Made by a program: the position numbers and the translations under genes. A model generated the notes under the pieces. That model did no database searches. It was not told the origin of the DNA and was given only the letters and a program-made list of their open reading frames with translations. This document shows positions 7,568 to 14,810 of a stretch of DNA of 16,968 bases, one piece after another. This stretch comes from Prolixibacteraceae bacterium (lineage in GTDB: Bacteria; Bacteroidota; Bacteroidia; Bacteroidales; Prolixibacteraceae): contig DPCJ01000015.1 of assembly GCA_003516705.1 (NCBI GenBank), positions 1-16,968 on the forward strand, written 5' to 3'. Each line of letters begins with the position of its first letter. Within the stretch, counting starts at the first letter, position 1.

Positions 7568-8779
7568 ATGAAGTTTATTATCATACTCGGAGATGGAATG
7601 TCAGACGAGCCAATTGCTGAATATGGCGGAAAAACGCCGCTGCAAATGGCCCAAAAGCCCCATATCGACTGGCTTGCAAAAAACGGACGTTCGGGTTTGT
7701 TTTATACAGTACCGCCAACCATGCACCCCGGTAGCGAAATTGCCAACATGGCTGTTTTGGGTTACGATGTTGAAAAGGTTTTCGAGGGAAGGGGAGTGCT
7801 TGAAGCTGCCAGCATGGGTGTTACGCTGCAACCTGGTGATCTTGCGCTGCGCTGCAACTTGCTGACCATTGAAAACGAAAAAATAAAAAACCATTCCGCA
7901 GGGCATATTTCAAATGAGGAAGCGGCTGAACTGATTCAATTTCTGAATGAAAAACTGGGTGACGAAACAGTGCGTTTTTATTCCGGAGTTTCGTACCGGC
8001 ATTTGTTGGTGATAAAAAATGGCATCAAATTTATCGATTGTACCCCGCCACACGATGTTCCCGGTACACCATTTCAAAAAGTATTGCCAAAATCAAAAAC
8101 CGGCGAAACAGAACCTACAACTAACTTGATTACCCGGCTGATTCTTGAATCGCAGCAATTACTCGAAAATCATCCTGTAAACATGAACAGGAGAAATGCA
8201 GGGAAAGAGCCAGCCAACAGCATCTGGCCCTGGTCGCCGGGATATAAGCCAGCCATGCCCACGCTAAAGGAGATGTTTGGCATTGAAAAATCAGCTGTTA
8301 TTTCTGCAGTCGATTTAATTCAGGGAATTGGCGTTTATGCCGGAATGGATGTGATAAAGGTTGAAGGTGCAACAGGTTTGTACAATACCAATTATGAAGG
8401 CAAAGCTCAGGCAGCCGTTGAAGCGCTGAAAACCTGCGATTTGGTTTATCTGCACATCGAGGCAAGTGATGAAGCTGGTCACGAAGGTGATGTTGAACTG
8501 AAAACTAAAACCATTGAATTTTTGGATAAAAGAGTGGTGAAATATGTAATAGAAGAAACACAAAAATTTAACGAACCTGTGGCAATTGCCATTTTACCCG
8601 ACCACCCAACACCGTGCGTGTTAAAAACTCACACCCGCGATGCAGTTCCGTTTACCATATATTATCCTGGAATACAACCTGATGCTGTTGCAGTTTATGA
8701 TGAATTTGCCGTTGTAAATGGTGATTGTGGTACCCTAAAAGGAGATGAATTTATCAGACTGTTTCTTCAAAAGTTATAA
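7568..8779 (+). CDS. phosphoglycerate-mutase-like probable homoserine kinase
   Basis: A 403-residue protein of the cofactor-independent phosphoglycerate mutase (ApgM-like) group in the alkaline phosphatase superfamily. Metal and active-site residues are intact: Asp9 in LGDGMSD, the probable nucleophile Ser56 in HPGSEIAN, Asp301 and His305 in DEAGHEGD, Asp345-His346 in PDHPTP, and His355. By sequence alone it would be called phosphoglycerate mutase. It lies between thrA and thrC, exactly where thrB belongs, and no GHMP-type homoserine kinase is present. A subfamily of these proteins found beside thr genes is catalogued as proposed homoserine kinase, and as I recall genetic work in anaerobic bacteria supports that role. 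I therefore infer phosphorylation of homoserine to O-phosphohomoserine. The alternative, a glycolytic mutase, is less likely given its place in the operon. Confidence 0.87.
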   Translation: MKFIIILGDGMSDEPIAEYGGKTPLQMAQKPHIDWLAKNGRSGLFYTVPPTMHPGSEIANMAVLGYDVEKVFEGRGVLEAASMGVTLQPGDLALRCNLLTIENEKIKNHSAGHISNEEAAELIQFLNEKLGDETVRFYSGVSYRHLLVIKNGIKFIDCTPPHDVPGTPFQKVLPKSKTGETEPTTNLITRLILESQQLLENHPVNMNRRNAGKEPANSIWPWSPGYKPAMPTLKEMFGIEKSAVISAVDLIQGIGVYAGMDVIKVEGATGLYNTNYEGKAQAAVEALKTCDLVYLHIEASDEAGHEGDVELKTKTIEFLDKRVVKYVIEETQKFNEPVAIAILPDHPTPCVLKTHTRDAVPFTIYYPGIQPDAVAVYDEFAVVNGDCGTLKGDEFIRLFLQKL

Positions 8780-8841
8780 CGAAAGTTTATGAAAATGTGA
8801 TTTAAGTCAGGGATTTTAGTTAATTCACTCTAAATCTTTTG

Positions 8842-8849
8842 TAATATTG
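8842..8849 (+). promoter_or_regulatory. weak candidate -7 box before thrC
   Basis: TAATATTG matches TAnnTTTG at all but one position and lies in the 132-base gap between the homoserine kinase candidate and thrC. That gap is much larger than the one after thrA, so an internal promoter is plausible. No convincing -33 box is present, and thrC may simply be read from upstream. Confidence 0.2.
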
Positions 8850-8911
8850 TCCACCATTTGATTAAAAATCGGAAAGGTATTTAACCGGAAAATGTATATC
8901 TGAACCTGCGA

Positions 8912-10222
8912 ATGAAATATTACAGTACAAATCGTCAAACTCCCGAAGTTTCACTAAAGGATGCAGTTGTTAAAGGTTTAGCCGCCGATAACGGGCTTTT
9001 CATGCCTGAAATAATTTATAAGTTCAGCCCGGCTTTTTTTGAAACAATTCAAAATATTACTTTTCAGGAAATTGCGTTTGAAGTTGCCCTGAAGTTCTTT
9101 GGTGAAGATGTGCCTGAATCAAAACTCAGGGAAATTATATACGACACACTTTCGTTTGATTGTCCGGTTGTTCAGGTAACAGAAAATATCTACTCACTCG
9201 AACTTTTTCATGGGCCAACGCTGGCATTTAAAGATGTCGGTGCCCGTTTTATGGCCCGGTTGCTTAATTATTTTTTGGCCGACCGAAATAAAAAAGTAAA
9301 TGTACTTGTGGCAACCTCGGGCGATACCGGAAGCGCCGTGGCAAACGGTTTTCTGGGTGTTGAGGGAATTCACGTTTATGTACTTTACCCCAGAGGAAAG
9401 GTGAGTAAAATTCAGGAGTCGCAATTCACCACGTTGGGGCAGAATATCACTGCACTCGAAATTGATGGAACTTTTGACGATTGTCAAAATCTTGTAAAGA
9501 AAGCATTTCTCGATAAAGAACTTAATGAAAAGCTGATGCTTACATCAGCCAATTCAATCAACATAGCCCGTTTTCTTCCACAGTCGTTTTATTACTTCAA
9601 CGCTTTTGCCCGATTAAAGCAAATGGGTAAACTGGATGGAAAAGAACTTGTATTTTCAGTTCCAAGCGGGAATTTTGGAAACCTGACAGCGGGTTTATTT
9701 GCCCGAGAAATGGGTTTGCCTGTGGCTGAATTTATTGCAGCCAACAACTCCAATCATGTTGTTTACGACTATTTAAAAACAGGAGAATATCAGCCGCGTT
9801 CCTCAGTTGAAACTTTGGCAAATGCCATGGATGTGGGTACTCCAAGTAATTTTGCCCGCATCCTTGATTTGTATGGTCACAATCATTCGCAAATTTCAGA
9901 TTTAATAAGTGGTTACTGGTATTCCGATGAGCAAATCGGAGACATTGTAAAATCGGTTTATACCAAACACAATTATTTATGCGACCCTCACGGGGCTTGC
10001 GGATTTCGGGCACTGGATGAATCGCTGAAAGATAACCAGGTGGGTGTTTTTCTCGAAACAGCGCATCCTGCAAAATTCACCGAAACCATGGAAAAACTGC
10101 TTGGTACAGGTAAGATTCCTTTACCTGAAGCGCTTGCCCATTTTATGAAAGGAGAGAAAAAAAGTACAATCCTTGGTAAAGAATACAGTTTGTTTAAAAC
10201 CTTTCTGTTCAATGAGGGTTGA
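8912..10222 (+). CDS. thrC: threonine synthase
   Basis: A 436-residue pyridoxal-phosphate enzyme that converts O-phosphohomoserine to threonine, the last step of the pathway. It is of the proteobacterial/fungal size class (E. coli ThrC has 428 residues). Visible: the N-terminal MKYYSTNRQTPEVSLKDAV typical of ThrC, the PLP lysine Lys107 in HGPTLAFKDVGARF, the phosphate-binding ATSGDTGSAV loop, and the substrate-region stretch LTSANSINIARFLPQSFYYF. The C-terminal FLETAHPAKF motif is also typical of this class. It closes the thrA - kinase - thrC set. The gap before it is 132 bases, so it may have extra control. No clear terminator follows before rpoD. Confidence 0.97.
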   Translation: MKYYSTNRQTPEVSLKDAVVKGLAADNGLFMPEIIYKFSPAFFETIQNITFQEIAFEVALKFFGEDVPESKLREIIYDTLSFDCPVVQVTENIYSLELFHGPTLAFKDVGARFMARLLNYFLADRNKKVNVLVATSGDTGSAVANGFLGVEGIHVYVLYPRGKVSKIQESQFTTLGQNITALEIDGTFDDCQNLVKKAFLDKELNEKLMLTSANSINIARFLPQSFYYFNAFARLKQMGKLDGKELVFSVPSGNFGNLTAGLFAREMGLPVAEFIAANNSNHVVYDYLKTGEYQPRSSVETLANAMDVGTPSNFARILDLYGHNHSQISDLISGYWYSDEQIGDIVKSVYTKHNYLCDPHGACGFRALDESLKDNQVGVFLETAHPAKFTETMEKLLGTGKIPLPEALAHFMKGEKKSTILGKEYSLFKTFLFNEG

Positions 10223-10251
10223 TATGTATTGTAAATAAAAGAGAACAAGTA

Positions 10252-10281
10252 TTGTTTTAAAGCAACAAATTGATAATTTTA
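10252..10281 (+). promoter_or_regulatory. candidate rpoD promoter
   Basis: TTG at 10252-10254, then 19 bases, then TAATTTTA at 10274-10281, which matches TAnnTTTG except for the last base. The spacing suits a Bacteroidota housekeeping promoter. It lies in the 98-base gap between thrC and rpoD and would give a leader of about 33 bases. Otherwise this gap shows nothing recognisable. Confidence 0.35.
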
Positions 10282-10320
10282 AAACTCTGTTTTTCAGAAT
10301 ATTGTTAACAAAATCAACTT

Positions 10321-11187
10321 ATGAGACAACTAAAAATATCGAAACAGGTAACGAACCGGGACACTTTGTCGCTCGATAAATACCTGCATGAGATAGGAAA
10401 GGTTGAACTGTTGTCGGCAGAAAAGGAAGTTGAATTAGCCAAACGCATCAAAGCAGGTGACCGAGCCGCACTTGAAACACTGATTAAAGCAAATCTGCGG
10501 TTTGTTGTTTCAGTTTCGAAACAATACCAGAACCAGGGGTTAAGCCTGCCCGATTTAATTAATGAAGGAAACCTCGGATTGATAAAAGCCGCCGAACGGT
10601 TTGATGAAACCCGTGGTTTTAAGTTCATATCGTACGCGGTTTGGTGGATTCGCCAATCGATTTTGCAGGCGCTGGCTGAACAGGCCCGTATTGTTAGACT
10701 TCCTTTAAACAAAATCGGTTCAATCAACAGAATTAACAAGGCGTTTAACAAGCTCGAACAGGAATTTCAGCGTGAACCCACCATCGAAGAAGTGGCCAAC
10801 CTGCTTGAAAGCAAACCCGAGTTTGTGGAAGATTCGATGAATTTCTCGGGAATTCATATTTCGATGGATGCTCCGTTGCGTGATGAAGAAGCTGGCAATT
10901 TGTACGATGTAATGCTCAACGACGATTCGCCTGATCCGGAAGAGGAATTGATGAACTTATCGCTCAGAAAAGAAATAGAGCGTTCACTCTCAACACTTAA
11001 CGAACGCGAAGCCGATATTTTGCGGTACTATTTTGGTTTGAATGGTTTTCAGCCATTTACATTGGAAGAGATTGGCGATGAACTTGGACTCACGCGTGAA
11101 AGAGTGCGACAAATTAAGGAAAAGGCAATTAAGAAGTTAAAAAACCAATACCGAAACCGTTTACTAAAATCATATCTCGGTCGTTAA
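10321..11187 (+). CDS. rpoD: primary RNA polymerase sigma factor RpoD/SigA
   Basis: A 288-residue sigma-70 family protein of the short Bacteroidota primary type. It directs RNA polymerase to housekeeping promoters, which in this phylum carry TTTG (-33) and TAnnTTTG (-7). Region 1.1 is absent. Region 1.2 includes LDKYLHEIGKVELL (18-31); region 2 spans about 50-120 and contains ANLRFVVSVSKQYQ, the core-binding PDLINEGNLGLIKA and the promoter-melting FKFISYAVWWIRQSI; region 3 covers about 125-205; region 4 carries the helix-turn-helix TLEEIGDELGLTRERVRQIK at 248-267. The near-canonical sequence, with no anti-sigma gene beside it, argues for the primary rather than an alternative factor. rpe starts nine bases after its stop, so the two are probably co-transcribed. 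Confidence 0.96.
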   Translation: MRQLKISKQVTNRDTLSLDKYLHEIGKVELLSAEKEVELAKRIKAGDRAALETLIKANLRFVVSVSKQYQNQGLSLPDLINEGNLGLIKAAERFDETRGFKFISYAVWWIRQSILQALAEQARIVRLPLNKIGSINRINKAFNKLEQEFQREPTIEEVANLLESKPEFVEDSMNFSGIHISMDAPLRDEEAGNLYDVMLNDDSPDPEEELMNLSLRKEIERSLSTLNEREADILRYYFGLNGFQPFTLEEIGDELGLTRERVRQIKEKAIKKLKNQYRNRLLKSYLGR

Positions 11188-11196
11188 TATAAAACC

Positions 11197-11847
11197 ATGA
11201 AACGAATAATTGCTCCGTCGATTCTGGCTGCCGATTTTAATCATCTTGGCCGCGACATTGAAATGATTAACAACAGTGAAGCCGGGTACATTCATTTTGA
11301 TGTGATGGACGGGGTTTTTGTACCCAATATTTCGTTTGGAATACCCGTGATTGAACATGTAAACAAAATTGCCCGGAAACCACTTGATGTACACCTGATG
11401 ATTGTTAATCCCGATGCGTTGATTCCTTCGTTTGTGAAGGCCGGTGCATCAATTATTACAGTACATTACGAAGCATGTACCCATTTGCACCGAACAGTTC
11501 AATTCATTAAAACGTTGGGTGCAAAAGCCAGCGTTTGTCTCAATCCGCACACTCCCGTCGCTGTGCTCGAAGATATTATCAATGAGGTTGATATGGTTTT
11601 ACTTATGTCAGTTAATCCGGGTTTTGGAGGACAATCATTTATTAAAAATACTTATGAAAAAGTAGCTCAGTTGCGCGAACTTATCGACAAAAGCAAACTG
11701 GAATGCTTAATCGAAGTTGATGGTGGTGTGACTTACGAGACAGGTAAAAAGCTTTTCGAAAGTGGTGCTGATGTTCTTGTATCCGGAAGTTTTGTTTTTG
11801 GCTCAGCCAATCCGGCTGAAACCATTCGCAATCTGAGAAATCTATAG
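11197..11847 (+). CDS. rpe: ribulose-phosphate 3-epimerase
   Basis: A 216-residue TIM-barrel enzyme that interconverts ribulose 5-phosphate and xylulose 5-phosphate in the pentose phosphate pathway. The length is standard. Key residues are all present: metal ligands His33, Asp35 (HFDVMDG) and His66 (DVHLMI), Asp175 in EVDGGV as metal ligand and partner acid/base with Asp35, and the phosphate-binding MSVNPGFGGQSF (137-148) and VSGSFVFG (195-202) loops. Ser8 in APSIL is also conserved. It lies nine bases behind rpoD and probably shares its transcript. Its stop codon is separated by a single base from the stop codon of the convergent Cys-rich gene, and no hairpin lies between them. Confidence 0.96.
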   Translation: MKRIIAPSILAADFNHLGRDIEMINNSEAGYIHFDVMDGVFVPNISFGIPVIEHVNKIARKPLDVHLMIVNPDALIPSFVKAGASIITVHYEACTHLHRTVQFIKTLGAKASVCLNPHTPVAVLEDIINEVDMVLLMSVNPGFGGQSFIKNTYEKVAQLRELIDKSKLECLIEVDGGVTYETGKKLFESGADVLVSGSFVFGSANPAETIRNLRNL

Positions 11848-11848
11848 T

Positions 11849-12091
11849 TTATGTTTTAATTTCGATTTGCTTGCACAAATCGGCATTTGCACCTTTCAGG
11901 GGTTTTACCGAGTTGCGTAACATGCAATCGGCCGAACAACCTGCGCAATTGTGTTGCATCGTGAACGATTCTTTTTTTAAATCAGTTTTCGTTCCCGGTT
12001 TTTTCTTTCGGAATGGCTTTTTAATTATTCCTGAAAGTGCGTAAACTACGGCAGCTCCTACAATTAAAAATGTTATTATCTCCTGAATCAT
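11849..12091 (-). CDS. FeoB-associated Cys-rich membrane protein
   Basis: A small protein of 80 residues. One membrane helix is visible at about residues 4-24, followed by a basic stretch (KKPFRKKKPGTK) that should stay in the cytoplasm, and a short tail with the cysteine cluster C-x2-C-x3-C (CAGCSADC) and a further Cys near the end. Proteins of this layout follow feoB in many Bacteroidota and Firmicutes. They are thought to assist ferrous iron uptake, perhaps as the local counterpart of FeoC, but their biochemistry is not settled. I chose the ATG at 12091 because it overlaps the feoB stop by four bases (ATGA). A longer frame reaching 12172 would lie inside feoB and add an implausible Cys-rich leader. 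No separate promoter is needed. Confidence 0.85.
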   Translation of the reverse strand: MIQEIITFLIVGAAVVYALSGIIKKPFRKKKPGTKTDLKKESFTMQHNCAGCSADCMLRNSVKPLKGANADLCKQIEIKT

Positions 12092-14538
12092 AGCATATTT
12101 CCGATTGTTTGAACTAAAAATGCGGCAATCCAGGCAAGCGACGTGGTGTACAAAACAGCAAAAGCAGCCCATTTCCAGGATCCCGACTCATTTTTTATCG
12201 CGCTTACCACCCCGATACAGGGGAAATAAATGAGGATAAAAATAAGAAACGAGAGGGCAGTTGTTGTGGTAAATACTACATCACCCGATTCAAATCTCTC
12301 ATTTCTGAGTTTTTGTTGTAATCCGGCGGTTGAATCACTGCTGTCAGTTTGGTAAATCACTCCCATTGTGCTGATAATGATTTCTTTGGCGGGAAGCCCC
12401 GCCAACAGGGCGATGCTCATTTTCCAGTCAAACCCGAGTGGTTTCATTACTGGTTCAATGGTTCTTCCAAACCGTCCCAGGTATGAATGTGTAAGCCTGT
12501 CAGATTCCATTTCGAAATTAAGTTGCTGAATAGCAGTTTCCTTCTCAACTGAACTCAAACTCAAACTTTGTTCAGCATGATTTATCTCCTGCTGAATGGA
12601 TTGGGTATTTTCAGTTTCGCGCGGGAAATATTCCAAAACCCAGATAATGATAACCCCGGTAAGAATTATTGTCGCTATTTTTTTCAGGTAATGACGGGCT
12701 TTATCCCACATGTGGTAAAGCACATTTCGCAGGGTGGGTAGCCTGTATGCAGGCAATTCCATAACAAACGGTGTCTCCTTGTTTCTGAAAACAGTTTTGT
12801 TCAGAATTTGTGCTGTTATAAAGGCGAAAACAATCCCAACCGCATAAATCCCAATCAGAATTAAAGCCTGATATTTTTCGAAAAAAGCCGAGATAATAAG
12901 TATATAAACGGGTAACCGTGCACTGCACGACATAAATGGAATGATAAGCATGGTGAGAATCCGGTCACCGCGGTTTCGCATCGACCGGGTAGCAAGAATG
13001 GCAGGCACATTGCAGCCAAAACCCATAATCATTGGAATAAACGACCGGCCGTGCAACCCAAACCGGTGCATAATATTGTCCATAATAAATGCGGCCCGCG
13101 CCATGTAACCTGTTCCTTCGAGGAGTGAAATAAACAAAAACAAAATCAGGATATTGGGAAGGAAAACCAATACACTGCCGGCGCCGCTGATGATTCCGCC
13201 AACAACCAAATCTTTCAGCATCCCGTCGGGCATAATACCTGAAATCAGATTGCCAAATTCAATCACCCCAAGATCAATCCAGTTCATCGGATAAGCACCC
13301 AGCTTAAAAGTGGCATAAAATATAAGAAACAGAATGGCTGTGAAAATTGGAAATCCAAGAAATTTGTTGGTTAAAACATCATCGATTTTTTCCGATCGGG
13401 TTCGCTGACTGTGAGTTTGATTTTTAAAGGTTTCTTTCAGCGCTCCGGTAATAAAACTATATTTTGCATTGGTGATAATTGTTTCGCTGTCATCGTTTTC
13501 GAGGGTTTCAATTTTATGAATTTCTTTTTTAGTGATGTTTTTTATCTCATCAAAATTCTGATAGTCAGACAGTAGTCCGGTAACCTGCTCATCTTTTTCG
13601 AGCAGTTTAATCGCGAGAAAGCGGGATGATATCTTGTCGGTAATGGGTTTGTATTCCTTTATTTTTTGGCGAACTACCTGAATCGATTCTTCGAGCTCTT
13701 TACCGTAGTTAATGTGTACGTGTCGCGAAACTTTGTCTTTTCCTTCAAAAACCTCAATAACTCTGTCGATGAGGTTATCCAGCCCAATTCCTTTTGAGCT
13801 GATGGTTGGCACAAAGGGTATTCCAAGCAATTTGGCAAGTTCATCCTGTTTAAAAACCAGTTTTTTCTTCTCCAGTTCATCAAACATATTCAGTGCTGCA
13901 ACAATGCGCAGGTCCATGTCGATGAGTTGCGTGGTAAGAAAAAGGTTTCTTTCTAAGTTGGTAGCGTCGAGTACGTTAATTACAATATCGGGAGTTTGTT
14001 CATAAATAAATTCGCGGACAAAAATTTCTTCTTTTGAGTAGGCGGTTAAACTGTAAGTTCCGGGCAAATCAAAAAAATTAAAAGTATAACCTTTTGCTGT
14101 AAAAATGGCCTTTTTAATCTCAACAGTAACACCCGAATAATTACCTACTTTTTCCCTTGAGCCTGAAATAAAATTAAAAAGTGTGGTTTTTCCGCTGTTC
14201 GGATTTCCGACAAGTGCAATATTAATTGTTTTTGTTCTTTCAGAATGGTCGATGAGGTCGATGTTTCGGTCGATAACTCCCTGATAAGAGTTATTGATGT
14301 TCTGCACAAAATCGTTAACCGGAATAACTTCAATCAGATCGGCTTCCGATTTGCGAAGCGAAATATTATAATTAATAATTTTGAATTCGAACGGACCATT
14401 AAACGGTGCACTCTTCAGTACCTTCACCTCTTTCCCTTTGATGAAGCCCATTTCAGAAATTCTCTTTCGAAATGAACCATGTCCGAGCACTTTGGTAATT
14501 ACTACTGTTTCGCTGTTTTTAACCTCACTTAATTTCAC
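12088..14538 (-). CDS. feoB: FeoA-FeoB fusion, ferrous iron transporter
   Basis: An 816-residue inner-membrane transporter for Fe2+, driven or gated by GTP. Residues 1 to about 75 form a FeoA-like SH3 domain (KRISEMGFIKGKEVKV, KSAPFNGPFEFKI) fused to FeoB. The G domain follows: G1 GNPNSGKT 111-118, G2 GVTVE 136-140, G3 DLPG 157-160, G4 NMFD 217-220. A helical GDI-like region leads to the membrane part from about 388, with the conserved pore motif GFGCNVP at 506-512 and AGLPAKEII near the C-terminus. A charged loop with many Gln and Glu lies before the second membrane half. The start is GTG: an in-frame TAG lies 24 bases upstream and no ATG lies between. An exact -7 box lies 53 bases upstream. 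FeoA fusion is common in Bacteroidota. Confidence 0.95.
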   Translation of the reverse strand: MKLSEVKNSETVVITKVLGHGSFRKRISEMGFIKGKEVKVLKSAPFNGPFEFKIINYNISLRKSEADLIEVIPVNDFVQNINNSYQGVIDRNIDLIDHSERTKTINIALVGNPNSGKTTLFNFISGSREKVGNYSGVTVEIKKAIFTAKGYTFNFFDLPGTYSLTAYSKEEIFVREFIYEQTPDIVINVLDATNLERNLFLTTQLIDMDLRIVAALNMFDELEKKKLVFKQDELAKLLGIPFVPTISSKGIGLDNLIDRVIEVFEGKDKVSRHVHINYGKELEESIQVVRQKIKEYKPITDKISSRFLAIKLLEKDEQVTGLLSDYQNFDEIKNITKKEIHKIETLENDDSETIITNAKYSFITGALKETFKNQTHSQRTRSEKIDDVLTNKFLGFPIFTAILFLIFYATFKLGAYPMNWIDLGVIEFGNLISGIMPDGMLKDLVVGGIISGAGSVLVFLPNILILFLFISLLEGTGYMARAAFIMDNIMHRFGLHGRSFIPMIMGFGCNVPAILATRSMRNRGDRILTMLIIPFMSCSARLPVYILIISAFFEKYQALILIGIYAVGIVFAFITAQILNKTVFRNKETPFVMELPAYRLPTLRNVLYHMWDKARHYLKKIATIILTGVIIIWVLEYFPRETENTQSIQQEINHAEQSLSLSSVEKETAIQQLNFEMESDRLTHSYLGRFGRTIEPVMKPLGFDWKMSIALLAGLPAKEIIISTMGVIYQTDSSDSTAGLQQKLRNERFESGDVVFTTTTALSFLIFILIYFPCIGVVSAIKNESGSWKWAAFAVLYTTSLAWIAAFLVQTIGNML

Positions 14539-14590
14539 TGCACCAATCTCCCCGCGTATCTATATTTATAATCATTCAAAATAAGCACTG

Positions 14591-14598
14591 CAAATATA
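14591..14598 (-). promoter_or_regulatory. -7 box of the feoB promoter
   Basis: On the minus strand this reads TATATTTG, an exact match to TAnnTTTG and identical to the boxes before bcp and the tRNA. Transcription would start near 14585, leaving a leader of about 47 bases before the GTG start. No TTTG is seen at the -33 position, which is consistent with a promoter needing help or subject to control. I see no convincing Fur-type palindrome. Confidence 0.6.
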
Positions 14599-14749
14599 GA
14601 ATAATTCGGTTCTTTCGTTATGATTATATTTACATGCGATTAAAAAACTACAATTAAATTTATAAAATTATTATTAGAAGCCAAATGCCGCTGTGAATCA
14701 ACATAACCAGCAATAATTCAGGTTAATTATGTCCTCTTTAATTTAAATT

Positions 14750-14766
14750 AAACCCAAAACGGGTTT
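14750..14766. repeat. inverted repeat overlapping a -33 box
   Basis: AAACCC (14750-14755), five bases, GGGTTT (14761-14766). The right arm runs into the TTTG -33 box of the rightward promoter, so a protein bound here would compete with RNA polymerase. The site could be an operator, but a chance repeat of this size in AT-rich DNA cannot be excluded. Confidence 0.4.
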
Positions 14767-14793
14767 GCAATACGATGCAAGTCGTTATTTTTG
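14764..14793 (+). promoter_or_regulatory. full Bacteroidota promoter for the gene at 14811
   Basis: TTTG at 14764-14767, an 18-base spacer, then TATTTTTG at 14786-14793. Both boxes match the -33 TTTG / -7 TAnnTTTG consensus exactly, which is the best promoter in the window. Transcription would begin near 14799. This decides the start codon of the next gene: an ATG at 14775 lies inside the promoter and would not be transcribed from it, whereas the ATG at 14811 gives a leader of about 12 bases. Confidence 0.7.
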
Positions 14794-14810
14794 TTCGCAG
14801 TAAACAACGC

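Noticed and set aside
7568..8779. Plain glycolytic phosphoglycerate mutase
   Set aside because: Motifs fit the superfamily, but the position between thrA and thrC with no other homoserine kinase makes a pathway role more likely; kept as the alternative.
10252..10266. TTGTT...AACAA hairpin after thrC as a terminator
   Set aside because: Only five weak pairs and no T-run; it overlaps the likely rpoD promoter.
11849..12172. Longer reading of the Cys-rich Feo gene starting at 12172 with an N-terminal Cys/His-rich stretch
   Set aside because: The extra 27 residues lie in another frame inside the feoB C-terminus, and the ATGA overlap at 12088-12091 gives a natural start.
14560..14640. Possible Fur-type operator before feoB (TAATCATT and similar AT-rich runs)
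   Set aside because: Only half-site resemblance in AT-rich DNA with no inverted symmetry resembling GATAATGATAATCATTATC.
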